Positions 1-9,879 of a stretch of DNA of 64,000 bases are shown piece by piece. The notes below the pieces were generated by a model. That model made no database searches and had not been told where the DNA came from. It worked only from the letters and a program-made list of their open reading frames with translations. Location: positions 1-64,000 of the forward strand of contig JAKUCV010006869.1 in NCBI GenBank assembly GCA_028386065.3. The letters are read 5' to 3'. The position numbers were made by a program, and so were the translations under genes. This stretch comes from Turnera subulata (taxonomy: Eukaryota; Streptophyta; Magnoliopsida; Malpighiales; Passifloraceae). The stretch's first letter is position 1. Each line of letters begins with the position of its first letter.

Positions 1-198
1 TTTCCAGTTTTGGCCGAAATTGATCGTTCTCGGTAGCGAAGAGGGACGATTTTACACCTGAAAACATAATTGTTAGTTCAAGCAATTTATTCAACAATAA
101 AACAAAGAAAGATAAGTAAATGCATGATTTTTATTCAAAATAATAATAATAAAGAAGTTTTCATGCCTTTAATACTATGTGAAATATGTGCACATCAT
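1..198. other. Unclassified sequence abutting truncated LTR
   Basis: This stretch has no counterpart at the equivalent place in the right-hand LTR of the same element, which is alignable only from about 199 onward. Read on the minus strand it contains a T-rich tract ending in a TTTTCAG acceptor-like site near 63-69, followed by a GC-richer segment. It is either flanking DNA joined by a deletion or a variant LTR interior. I recognise no gene in it. Confidence 0.4.
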
Positions 199-2001
199 CT
201 GGTCCGACGCCGGCTCCTCGGGAAACTGCCCGATATCAAACCTATACATCAAAACAACATATATACATAAATGCACATAAGAGTATGTCATGATGCCAAT
301 ATTACGAATTAATCCCATCCCGATTAGTTATCCTTTATTATTTCCATTTATCGAAAATATTTAACCATCCGTATATCCGAATATAATTTCGGTACTATAT
401 TTTAATTAAAACTTTTTTAAAAAATGTATTTTCATAAAATAATTATAATTTACCAAAATATTAATCTCCATATTTTTTTCCAGAAAATAACAACCTATTT
501 ATAATTTTCAGAAAGTATTTATATAGTATTTATCTTTTTCTAAACATATATAATAATAATATTTTCCAATGCAAAATATAATTAACTTTAATTTCCAAAG
601 TATATATTTATATATATACTCCACAATCATAATTTTCCAGCCAAAATAATATACATATAAATTTCCAGAAATTAATTTCAAGGTACATATATATTTTTTT
701 CCAATTTAATAATAGTTTCCAAAACAAAACTTGATTATTTATCAAAGTAAATATATTTATATTTTAATAAAAATTTCAGAATCAAATTGTCCATAATTTT
801 CTAAAAATAAATATATATAATTTTTTCCAAAATTATATACCAGAATATATATATATTATTTTGTTAAATTTTTAAAAAAATAAATCGAACTGGGCTGAAC
901 AGGACCAAGCCCAGACCAAGGCAGCAGGCCCGCCAGGGTCCGGCCTAGCACCTGCCCACAGCCAAGCCCACGCGTACAGCCCAACCCAGAGGATCCAAGG
1001 CGCGACCCGACTGTTAAATGGGTCGGAAGCGGGTCAAGCGGGTCTCACCTCGGGTTGACGCAGCGGCGACGGCGTGTACGAGGCGGGGATGGACGAGCGA
1101 GCACAGCAGGGCACCAGCGGACTGAGAGCGGCGCGAGGGTGGCGGCAACTGGACACGACGTCGTCGGCAGGAGGCGGGAGACGCGAGGAGGACAGATCCG
1201 CCGGGTCTGTCACGGGTCGTCGGCGCGTCGCGGCGTGTCCGGCGGCGGAAGGACTCGGGGAAGGCGGCTCCAGGGTCGCGACGGCGTGGCGACTCCCCTG
1301 GCTGTGGCGGTGTGTCGAGACGCGGCGCGGATCGAGCCGGCGTGCACAGTAACCAGAGGCGTCTGGGTGACGGACTGTTCACCATATTTTTTTTCTTTTT
1401 TTCTTCTTTTTTTCGTATTTTCTTCTTCCTTTTTCTATTTTTCTGATTTCTCTTTTCTATTTTTTTTCTGATTTTTGATTCCCTTTTTTTTTCTCTTGTA
1501 TTTTTTTCTCTCGTTTTCTTCTTTTTTTTCTGTATATTTTTTTCTGTTTTTCTCTTTTTTTATTTTCCTTTTCCTTTTTTTCTTTTTCTCTCTTTTTCTC
1601 TCTTTCTTTTTTTTTCTCTCCTTTTCTTTTTTTTCCTTCTCTTCCTCTCCCGGTTCCTTCTTCCTCTGCTTCTTTTATAAACCTTTTTTTTTCTATTTGA
1701 CTTGTGAATCAATAATACAATTCGTCCGTATTACGGGCGAGTCCGATCCGGACCAGAAAATAACAGATACCTCCTTAGTTATTTTCAGGTGTGATTTTCC
1801 GAGAAATTCCGAAACCCGAAAAATACCAACTTAGTTCCGAAAAATCCACGGAAAAATCACGAGCGCGGGAAAACCCTCGGTTTCGAAAAAGACTCCCGAT
1901 TTACCTTGAATTAATTACCCAAGATTAATTCAACAGTAAATCTCGGTAAAAAGACTTCTACAGTCCCGGTAAAAATCCAAAATTTTACCCGGGCTGTTAC
2001 A
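199..2001 (-). mobile_element. Element A, truncated 3' LTR (minus orientation)
   Basis: The right edge reads ...CTGTTACA, the reverse complement of the TGTAACAG start shared by the LTRs here, and lies next to a PPT. The segment aligns with 5487-7065. It includes an AT-rich intron-like part, a GC-rich part (about 1000-1380) and a long pyrimidine tract (about 1385-1690). Compared with the right LTR it carries about 220 extra bases (about 480-700) bounded by short TTTTTTTCCA repeats. The first part of the LTR (plus-strand left) is missing, so no target duplication can be read for this end. Confidence 0.8.
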
Positions 2002-2039
2002 GACTACCCACCTTAAAAAGAATTTCGTCCCCGAAATTC
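2002..2039 (-). promoter_or_regulatory. Element A polypurine tract and adjacent hairpin
   Basis: On the minus strand an AAGGTGGG-type purine run lies immediately before the LTR start. It is preceded at 2020-2039 by a perfect 8-bp stem (GAATTTCG pairing with CGAAATTC) closed by a four-base loop. The PPT would prime second-strand DNA synthesis. The same layout occurs in elements B, C and D. Confidence 0.75.
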
Positions 2040-2145
2040 CGTCTTATCCGTGGGTCCTACCACGATAAGATTCTGGCACACTCTGCCAGGTATCCAACCT
2101 CAACATGAGATACCGCTTATACCCTTAAGCGACATCTCACCCGCT

Positions 2146-2153
2146 TATAAATA
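2146..2153 (+). promoter_or_regulatory. TATA box of antisense ORF1 (element A)
   Basis: TATAAATA lies 35 bases before the ORF1 start codon and is kept at the same distance in element B (37407-37414). Two imperfect hairpins between it and the PPT (about 2043-2069 and 2107-2138) are also shared by A and B. The direction of the box is opposite to LTR transcription. Confidence 0.6.
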
Positions 2154-2187
2154 CCAAACCTCATGACTGGCATACTCACACACAGTC

Positions 2188-2550
2188 ATGGACTCTCCAC
2201 TGAGATCAAGAACGACCTCTGACTCCGAGAACAACATCTACATCGGCGGCACAGCTTTCCCAACAAGCTCCGATGAAGAACCTCCAAAGAAACGGTTCAA
2301 GACCAACATCATCGGTCTGAAGGAGCACATGGTCGTTTCCCCAAAACGACGAAAGAAGCGAGTCCCCAAGAAAGCCGATGACAAGAAAGGCAAGGCGGTA
2401 GCTGAGAGCAGCACTCCGCAACTGAACTTCTCGCTGAAGAAGATCAGCTCGGCGGTGGCGCAAATCGAACTGGCGTGTGCGGAACTGTTCCCACACATGG
2501 AAAATGTCAAAAATCTTGTAAAAGATCTAGAGAAGCAAGTAGCTCAGTAG
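2188..2550 (+). CDS. Antisense ORF1 of element A, small basic protein
   Basis: This 120-residue ORF is antisense to the element carrying it. The N-terminus is serine-rich (starts MDSPLRSRTTSDSENN) and is followed by an acidic patch, then lysine/arginine clusters (PPKKRFK and KRRKKR, residues about 32-63) typical of nuclear localisation signals. The last 40 residues look amphipathic and could form a coiled coil (LACAELFPH, VKDLEKQV). The element B homologue (126 aa) differs by in-frame indels of one and about five residues and by scattered substitutions, the pattern expected of a protein under selection. I do not recognise the family. A nuclear, possibly nucleic-acid-binding, accessory role is inference. 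AATAAA-type signals follow the stop within about 50 bases. Confidence 0.65.
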   Translation: MDSPLRSRTTSDSENNIYIGGTAFPTSSDEEPPKKRFKTNIIGLKEHMVVSPKRRKKRVPKKADDKKGKAVAESSTPQLNFSLKKISSAVAQIELACAELFPHMENVKNLVKDLEKQVAQ

Positions 2551-2871
2551 AGTACTCCTTCTCCTGTTGTAAACCTTATAAAATAAATAAAATAAATTTC
2601 CTTTTAAATCAAAATCTCTTGTTATGAAATCTCATGTTAAACGGAAAATAAAACATCTCAAAGCAAAATAAAAATCGACTATAAGAATATAAAATCAAAG
2701 AAAAGAAAATTAAAAACAAAACTCGTTTAACAAAATCAAAACATAAAGAAATTAAAACAAAAACGTTTAACCAATTTCAAAACAAAAAGGAAATTAAAAC
2801 AAAATACGTTTTCATGATCGGCGTTCTTGATCGATCCTCGATCCCGAGAAACGTAACGTACGCAGCTAACG

Positions 2872-3135
2872 GTGACGTCTGTTAACCTCGTGAAGAAGAT
2901 ATCCGATAACTGGCAAGGCGATGATCACGGGAACGTCCTGTGTCCCTCGAAAGACACGTTACCCACTTGTCCACAAATTCCGCATGAGCCAAAGACGTTT
3001 GTCTCGTCTCGTATCTCTCCACGATGCCCAAACAACTGTAAACTTGTCGCACATGCGCTCTACTCGAGGTACGGTCCCATCCATCTAGCCTCAACGGTCA
3101 CGAATGCATGTGATAAAAGATGCAGAAAAATATAG
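2872..3135 (+). other. Conserved open region between the antisense ORFs (A)
   Basis: An open frame of about 87 codons begins at a GTG, not an ATG, and has an equivalent in element B (36286-36630) with roughly 75 percent amino-acid identity by hand count. Conserved blocks include CPSK, ISPRCPN and SRYGPI, with several cysteines. Changes are largely amino-acid changing, so constraint on protein is weaker than for ORF1 or ORF2. It may be an exon, an upstream regulatory region of ORF2, or only shared ancestry. Confidence 0.3.
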
Positions 3136-3325
3136 TAAAACCATGAGAAGAAAGGACAAGGTAGCCAGAGCGAAAGAAAATCATAAGACAGAAATAGGCT
3201 GAAAAACTTTGGCACGGTAATCCGAAAAACGCGTAAAGTATCAAAGCAATAAATGAAAACAACGGTAAATTTTCAAAAAGCAAAATCTTGAAAACCAAAA
3301 ACGGTAATCACGCTCCTCATAAGAG

Positions 3326-3333
3326 TATAAAAG
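3326..3333 (+). promoter_or_regulatory. TATA box of antisense ORF2 (element A)
   Basis: TATAAAAG lies 112 bases before the ORF2 start codon, giving a predicted leader of about 85-90 nt. The box and the GAAGGAGCGGTGA sequence after it are kept in element B (36179-36186, minus strand). Confidence 0.6.
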
Positions 3334-3445
3334 AAGGAGCGGTGATGTGTAAATCATCAGAAGCGTTTAAAAGCAAACAAAATATTCAGGCAACCAAAAA
3401 CCACAAAACTCTGAAAAACCAAACACCCACACGTTCTAGCACAAC

Positions 3446-4129
3446 ATGCCTGCTCCATCTTCCGTCTTCTTCGTCCAAGGTGCCAATCTTGGCAGAAGGA
3501 ATCGTCTAGCCTACAGCATGGTCAACGAGCGTGCTGAAGAACTACCGAACGAGCTCGGCAGAATGCCACGTCTAGTCTTCGTCGACGAGCTCTACTCATC
3601 GCGGTTCTTCGTCACTCCAATGGAAGAGGTGTTCTTCCTGAAGGACCACGGAACTCTGAGGACATCCTACTACAGATCGGCAAACTCCGTGATGTTCTTC
3701 ATCTCCGAAAGGCTTCAGGAGTTCAACCTGGAGTCCACTTGCCAGACTGTGGAGCAAGGCGCCTACTACCAACTCTCAATGACAGCTCAGAGCATGCCCA
3801 GAATGACTAGGCTACCTCCAACCTGGCCAAAGGCACGACTGCTGGTGTGGAACTGCAGAGGAGTAGCAAGGCGTGCCCAAGAATTCTCGCGTACCCTGAG
3901 GGACTTGAAGAACCAGTACAAACCGAACATGGTTCTTCTGACGGAGACACAGTGCCAACCACGGGACGATCACGGTCTCATCCCACTTCGGTTCCCTCAA
4001 GCTAACCGGTTCGAGATTCCTGGCCAGAGAGACAGAGGCGGCATGTGGTTCTCTTGGAGCGACAGAGTCACGGTCAACGTCAACAGCGATCCAAACAGCT
4101 TCCGTGTCAACGTCGTTCCGAATCGTTAA
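3446..4129 (+). CDS. Antisense ORF2 of element A with partial EEP domain
   Basis: This ORF has 227 residues. Residues about 1-125 form a domain I do not recognise (starts MPAPSSVFFV). Residues about 130-222 resemble the start of an endonuclease/exonuclease/phosphatase (AP-endonuclease-like) domain as found in plant LINEs: the strand with WNCRG, the KPNMVLLTET block holding the metal-binding Glu, and a GGMWFSW segment. Downstream catalytic blocks (GDFN-like and SDH-like) are absent, so nuclease activity is unlikely. The ORF is antisense to the LTRs. Its element B homologue is about 94 percent identical, and silent codon changes far outnumber replacements (about 25 to 4 in the first 79 codons, hand count). 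It appears to be a conserved cargo gene of the non-autonomous element; function unknown. Confidence 0.7.
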   Translation: MPAPSSVFFVQGANLGRRNRLAYSMVNERAEELPNELGRMPRLVFVDELYSSRFFVTPMEEVFFLKDHGTLRTSYYRSANSVMFFISERLQEFNLESTCQTVEQGAYYQLSMTAQSMPRMTRLPPTWPKARLLVWNCRGVARRAQEFSRTLRDLKNQYKPNMVLLTETQCQPRDDHGLIPLRFPQANRFEIPGQRDRGGMWFSWSDRVTVNVNSDPNSFRVNVVPNR

Positions 4130-4323
4130 ATGTATTTCTATTTTTATAATTTATCAAAAATCAATGTATTATTTCCCTTTTTATAAAATATAAAACATCA
4201 ATGTACTATTTCGGTTTGTAATCAAAATATTAATATCTCCCTTTGTACTTTCAGTATTTGTAGTATCAATAATATTAGTATTTCAGCTTATTTATGGCAT
4301 CTTTTACCTCATATGTGTATGTT

Positions 4324-4356
4324 CTACGACAGTTGGCGTCCCTTGACTGGATCCAT
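4324..4356 (-). pseudogene. gag start-codon remnant of element A
   Basis: On the minus strand, MDPVKGRQLS followed by a stop sits downstream of the PBS at the place where gag starts in D (MDPVEGHQ) and C (MDPVGGNQ). Everything after it in gag-pol is absent. It shows that A descends from a Tekay-like element. Element B keeps a longer open version at 35174-35305. Confidence 0.6.
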
Positions 4357-4450
4357 AATGCACTAACTAAATGATATAAAATATTAAACTACTAGAGCGA
4401 ACTATGCAAACAAGACAACAACACACATACACTGCCCGACACGACCTAAC

Positions 4451-4466
4451 GCCCGCTCCGCTACCA
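4451..4466 (-). promoter_or_regulatory. Primer binding site of element A
   Basis: On the minus strand TGGTAGCGGAGCGGGC begins three bases inside the LTR edge. It is related to but differs from the common plant initiator-Met PBS TGGTATCAGAGC. The same 12-base core is used by B, C, D and the copia element E. I do not assign the primer tRNA. Confidence 0.65.
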
Positions 4467-4779
4467 AAATGAAGCGCCCCGACCCGTATTTACCATACAC
4501 AGTAAACACAAGCCGGAACTGTGACAACCCAGCCCAACAAGGCCTAGCATACAGTGTAAACAACCATAACTCGGCCCAACGGCCCAAAATAATAAAACAA
4601 CATAAGTAACAAATCCGGCCCAATGGCCCAATAACTCAAATAACTGCACAGCGGAAGACTTATAACTCACATAAACACTGTATGCGACATAGATGCAAAC
4701 TATGGATCCAAGTCCTGTCCAAGGGATAACGCCGCAGCCTGTCTGGAAATGCATTTAACATGTACCACAAATAACTCAT

Positions 4780-4828
4780 CCTACGGGATGAAAGCCCGCA
4801 GGTGAGGGGTGAGTCCGAAGTGCTCACC
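4780..4828 (-). promoter_or_regulatory. Conserved double hairpin in LTR (A)
   Basis: There are two adjacent inverted repeats. The first, at 4780-4802, has an eight-position stem with one mismatch and a seven-base loop. The second, at 4808-4828, is GGTGAG pairing with CTCACC. Equivalent pairs stand in the LTRs of B, C and D at the same place. A role in RNA structure (dimerisation, packaging, 3'-end formation) is inference. Confidence 0.5.
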
Positions 4829-5459
4829 GACGAAGGAAAGACAATCAATATGCAACTAAAAATTACTCAAGGTCCAAATCACGTAAAAACCACCAAATTG
4901 AAAGACAGGACCCAAAACCGGTCCAAGACCAAATGACTCAAATAAAATCCAATTATCCAATTTTATCTTTCCGGGCCCCGTCACGGATAAGCTAGGGTCG
5001 TACCAGGTTTTCAACCTGTTCCTGGTGCCAGATCAAAAAGAACCCAGGGATAGACATCCCAAAAATAACAAACCGGGATAGACATCCCAAGCATAGATAT
5101 GCTTATCACACGAACCCAGATCATGGCCACCACAAAACAGTCTCTAACCATCCGGTCGTACCTCTACTTACCACATGACAATTATATTACCGTCATTAAA
5201 AATCAAATCACAGGATCGACATCCCTAACCAAAATACCAAGGATCGACATCCTTGTCACAATTCATTAATTATACCATTATACTTATTCCAAAAGACACA
5301 GAAAATCGACACGGGGATAAACATCCCAAAAACCAAACAAAACACCGGGATAAACATCCCGAACCCAAACACAGCTAAACCACAGCATCCAACAATGCAA
5401 TAACACCAAACACAGTAACCGAGTAATATAGGCACATATTGAAGGAAATCCATCCTCAC

Positions 5460-5535
5460 CTTGGTCGATTACTCAACTTCGGAAAACAATGTCCGGTCCG
5501 ACGCCGACTCATCGGGAAACTGCCCGATATCAAAC
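5460..5535 (-). other. Exon-like block inside LTR (A)
   Basis: In LTR sense it is preceded by a TATAG acceptor and followed by an AAG/GTGAGG donor; 76 nt. It contains a short acidic reading frame (DIGQFPDE...) ending in a stop. Blocks of 75, 78 and 66 nt with the same borders exist in the LTRs of B, C and D. Splicing is not proven. Confidence 0.4.
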
Positions 5536-7070
5536 CTATACATCAAAACAACATATACACATAAATGCACATAAGAGTATGTCATGATGCCAATATTACG
5601 AATTAATCCCATCCCGATTACTTATCCTTTATTATTTCTATTTATCGAAAATATTTAACCATCCGTATATCCGAATATAATTTCGGTACTATATTTTAAT
5701 TAAAACTATTTTTTAAAATATATTTTCATAAAATAATTATAATTTACCAAAATATTAATCTCCATATTTTTTTCCAATTTAATAATGGTTTCCAAAACAA
5801 AACTTAATTATTTATCAAAGTAAATATATTTATATTTTAATAAAAATTTCAGAATCAAATTGTCCATAATTTTCTAAAAATAAATATATAATTTTTTTCC
5901 AAAATTATATACCAGAAAATATATATATATTATTTTGTCAAATTTAAAAAAAAATAAATCGAACTGGGCTGAACAGGACCAAGCCCAGACCAAGGCAGCA
6001 GGCCCGCCAGGGTCCGGCCCAGCACCTGCCCACAGCCCAGCCCACGCGTACAGCCCAACCCAGAGGATCCAAGGCGCGACCCGATTGTTAAATGGGTCGG
6101 ATGTGGGTCAAGCGGGTCTCACCTCGGGTTGACGCAGCGGCGACGACGTGTACGAGGCGGGGATGGACGAGCGAGCACAGCAGGGCACCAGCGGACTGAG
6201 AGCGGCGCGAGGGTGGCGGCAACTGGACACGACGTCGTCGGCAGGAGGCGGGAGACGCGAGGAGGACAGATCCACCGGGTCTATCACGGGTCGTCGGCGC
6301 GTCGCGGCGTGTCCCGCGGCGGAAGGACTCGGGGAAGGCGGCTCCGTGGTCGCGACGGCGCGGCGACTCCCCTGGCTGTGGCGGTGTGTCGAGACGCGGC
6401 GTGGATCGAGCCGGCGTGCACAGTAACCAGAGGCGCCTGGGTGACGGACTGTTCACCATATTTTTTTTCTTTTTTTCTTCTTTTTTTCGTATTTTCTTCT
6501 TCCTTTTTCTATTTTTCTGATTTCTCTTTTCTATTTTTTTCTGAATTTTGATTCCTTTTTTTTCTCTTGTATTTTTTCTCTCGTTTTTCTTCTTTTTTTC
6601 TGTATATTTTTTTCTGTTTTTCTCTTTTTTTTATTTTCCTTTTCCTTTTTTTCTTTTTCGCTCTTTCTTTTTTTTTCTCTCCTTTTCTTTTTTTTTTCTT
6701 CTCTTCCTCTCCCGGTTCCTTCTTCCTCTGCTTCTTTTATGAACCTTTTTTTTTACTATTTGACTTGTGAATCAATAATACAATTCGTCCGTATTACGGG
6801 CGAGTCCGATCCGGACCAGAAAATAACAGATACCTCCTTAGTTATTTTCCGGTGTGATTTTTCGAGAAATTCTGAAACCCGAAAAATACCAACTTAGTTC
6901 CGAAAAATCCACGAAAAAATCACGAGCGCGGGAAAACCCTCGGTTTCGAATAACGACTCCCGATTTACCTTGAATTAATTACCCAAGATTAATTCAACAG
7001 TAAATCTCGGTAAAAAGACTTCTACAGTCCCGGTAAAAATCTAAAATTTTACCCGAGCTGTTACATAATA

Positions 7071-8803
7071 TTTGTAGGATAATTTACTAACATAATTTAA
7101 GGTAAGTTATAAAAATTTTGAAATTAAGTCACTAATCTTTACTAAATTGCTATTATATGTCAAATACTCTAAACCTTATATGCATGTAATCGATATAAAT
7201 GATACTTAAATTTTAATAATTTAATTGAGACAAATGTGCTTGTTTTTTATTTTAGTAAATAAAATAATTTAAATTAAAATTTTTTCTAGACTTAAAAATT
7301 AAAAAAATGATGAATTTTAATAAAATTAAATTAAATATTCAATATTATTAAATATTTTCTAACATAATATAAAAGTTATTTATTAAATTTATGAAATTGC
7401 TGAAATTTTTGAAATTTTAGACTTATTTCATTAATATTTAAGAAATAGCTAGTATGTGTCGAATATTCAAAACTTGATATCCATCCAATTGAATAACTTA
7501 TTTTCTTTTGGTTGGAGCTTTATCCCGACTAATCTGGATTCGCCCCAAGTTGTGCACCTGGGTGCGATGGTCGAGTCTCTTAATAGGATTTTTTTGTATA
7601 AAAATTTTCAATGAAGATCTTATTTTTTTAGAAATAAACTAATTTTTTATAAATATATCAATTTTAATATTTAATGAAATTTATTAAAATAAAAAATGTT
7701 ATAATTTTTTTCCCTCTAGTATCATATAAAGTGTTCTATTTTTTTAGAAGAGTTTTTTTTTAAAGGCTCATAAATTGCAACTATAAGTTCGTGATGACTT
7801 CCCAATAAAATTGGATGTGAGCACCTTTTGTCTTTTTCATAATGTTAGGACGAATCATGTATATTTTAAAATTATTTTGTTCATTAAATTTTGAAGAAGA
7901 AAGCATTGCATTTTCATTACAATTAGGTAGCCACTTGAAAAATAAACATTGAGTATCTATAAAATACTATTCCACATTCATATATGCTATACTATTAAAT
8001 TTTTAACTAAATTTTTTTTCCTTAGTATCATATTTTATTTGTTGAAAATAAAATTTATTCAAATGAAGGGTTAATGTATTTTTTGAGCCTAATTATGAAT
8101 TGTTTGTCTGTATAATTTTAGTAAGATTTTTGTAAGGAAATAATTTGTATGAAATCTATATAATATAAGAAGAAATATCTAGTAGTTTGTGATGTGATAA
8201 TCAAGTTTTAAATAAATTTATATTTTCCTTTGGAAGAATTAATCATTAGTAGTTTTAATTTATTCCAGTATTTAGATTTTTTAAAGTTGCATGTCTTACA
8301 ACTAATTACATGTTTCAATTGTACAATGCTTAACATTATATAACCATTTAGAAAATTCAAAAAAACCCCTAAGTTGAAAAAATATTTTTTTCACAAAGAT
8401 GTATACTACATTATGAATTTTTAACTATATTTCTTTCAAAATCATAAATTATTTTTAATTATAATTTACTGAAATAAAGTGCTTAAATAATTTTTTATGA
8501 ATTATAAATATTATAAAGATAAGTAAGTAATAGTTTTCAAAAAAATTCATAATATAATTTTTTAATTCTTCATTTCAAAAGGGGATTAATAACTTGCATT
8601 TTGAAGCTAAGTTAGTATTTAAATTTTTGTGTTTCCTAAATAAAGTCAATGACATATTTTTAAATTTTACTAATTTTAACATTTGAAGAGATTTTTTAAA
8701 AAAAAAAATATTGAGCACCATCAAAATATTTTTATATCTTGATATATGCCACCTTATGAAATTGTGAATTAAACTTTGCTTTTTTCTTTATTCGGTTTAT
8801 AAT
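7071..8803. other. AT-rich intergenic sequence, no gene seen
   Basis: Very AT-rich with no ORF of note. A small GC-richer island at about 7509-7590 stands out but matches nothing I recognise. Confidence 0.5.
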
Positions 8804-9126
8804 AGGTCCACCTCGGCCGACTCCCAAAAATTGTGTTTCCTAGTTAATAGGTCGTCCTGGAATTTTAGAGGTTGACCTCTTAAAAAAATTATTTTAAAAG
8901 ATTGTGTTTTGCTAGCTAGACCACTCAAATTTGACGGGTCGAATTACTAACAATCATTCAACCATTTGACAGGTCGACCTCTATGCAGTAAGAAAAATAT
9001 TGTATTTGCTATTTAATAGGTTGACCTACAATTTAAACGTATTGATCTATTAGGTCAACCTGTGATTTTAGTGGGTTGACCCATTAATAATTACTAGGTT
9101 GACCTCTTAAATAAATAGGTCTACCC
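8804..9126. repeat. Cluster of AGGTYRACCT palindromes
   Basis: At least nine variants of the ten-base palindrome AGGTCGACCT or AGGTTGACCT (and GGGTTGACCC) occur within about 320 bp, separated by irregular AT-rich spacers. No open frame crosses the cluster. It could be a degenerate mobile-element interior or a binding-site cluster. Confidence 0.5.
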
Positions 9127-9295
9127 GAATTCTTGTCAATTTTTAAATAAATTATAAAATTTAAATATTCAATTAAAATGGAAATAAAAATATCTTAATC
9201 AAGGAAAGTATTTATTATTATTTTAAATCTTCAAATTAATATTATATAAAATTTATTTAATAAAAAATAATTATGGTGAGTACGGTACTCATGGA

Positions 9296-9871
9296 TAGAC
9301 CTGGCAAAATAGGTATCGACACGACAACACGACACGAACCCGACACGAAATTAGCAGGTATAGGTCAGAGATTTTCAACCCGTTTAGTTAAATGGGTTGA
9401 CCCGACACGACACGAAAATTAGCAGGTCAGGTGCGGGTTGACCCGCCAACCCGATGGGTACCTGTTTATGACCCGATTATATTTATGGTCTATATATTTT
9501 ACTGATTAATATATGACTTACACAATATTTAAGGCCAAAATTATTAAAATTATTCAAAATATATTATTATATATGATTTTAAATAATATTATATTATGAT
9601 TTTATAATTTTATAATTTGATTTAATATATAAAAATGTCTAATTATATACTTATTTGCTTGAAAAGTATGCAAAATAAATAAACTCCAAGTGAATTTATA
9701 GACTTTTAGCATTAACAGGTAACTCGTAGGTCAACCCGAACCCGACACGATTATAAACGGGTTGACCCGACACGATTATTAAATAGGTCAGGTACGGGTT
9801 GAGAAATTGAAACCTATTTACCTATTCAACCCGACACGAACCCGACCCGTCAACACGGATTGCCAGGTCTA
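9296..9871. mobile_element. hAT-type MITE, complete with 8-bp target duplication
   Basis: A 576-bp element with perfect 12-bp terminal inverted repeats (TAGACCTGGCAA / TTGCCAGGTCTA) flanked by identical 8-bp direct repeats CTCATGGA at 9288-9295 and 9872-9879. The interior holds repeated GGGTTGACCCGACACG-like words in both orientations and no ORF, so transposase must act in trans. The 8-bp duplication and TAG...GGCAA ends point to the hAT superfamily. The clean ends suggest a fairly recent insertion. Confidence 0.9.
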
Positions 9872-9879
9872 CTCATGGA

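Larger units (their letters stand above)
4470..7065 (-). mobile_element. Element A, 5' LTR (minus orientation)
   Basis: The LTR is 2596 bp, bounded on the plus strand by TGAAGCGCCCCGACC and GAGCTGTTACA. In LTR sense it contains a GC-rich leader after a pyrimidine-rich region, a donor-like AG/GTGAG (6122/6123), an AT-rich intron-like stretch, a 76-nt exon-like block (5460-5535), six GGGAT...ATCCC palindromes (5047-5360), two adjacent hairpins (4780-4828) and the conserved terminal block CGGGTCGGGGCG. The next five bases (7066-7070, TAATA) would be the target duplication, which cannot be confirmed because the other LTR is truncated. Confidence 0.85.

Noticed and set aside
1055..1834. Long + strand ORFs over the GC-rich and T-rich part of the element A LTR (and 6129-6770).
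   Set aside because: They are antisense to the LTR, low-complexity (Arg/Gly-rich, then Phe/Ser runs from a pyrimidine tract), and their frames change between the two LTR copies.
4780..4828. Hammerhead ribozyme in the LTR (suggested by GAGTCCGAAG next to a stem).
   Set aside because: The conserved CTGANGA and GAAA core boxes with a third stem are not present on either strand.
7509..7590. GC-rich island considered as a tRNA-like gene.
   Set aside because: No cloverleaf with acceptor, D and T arms could be formed by eye.
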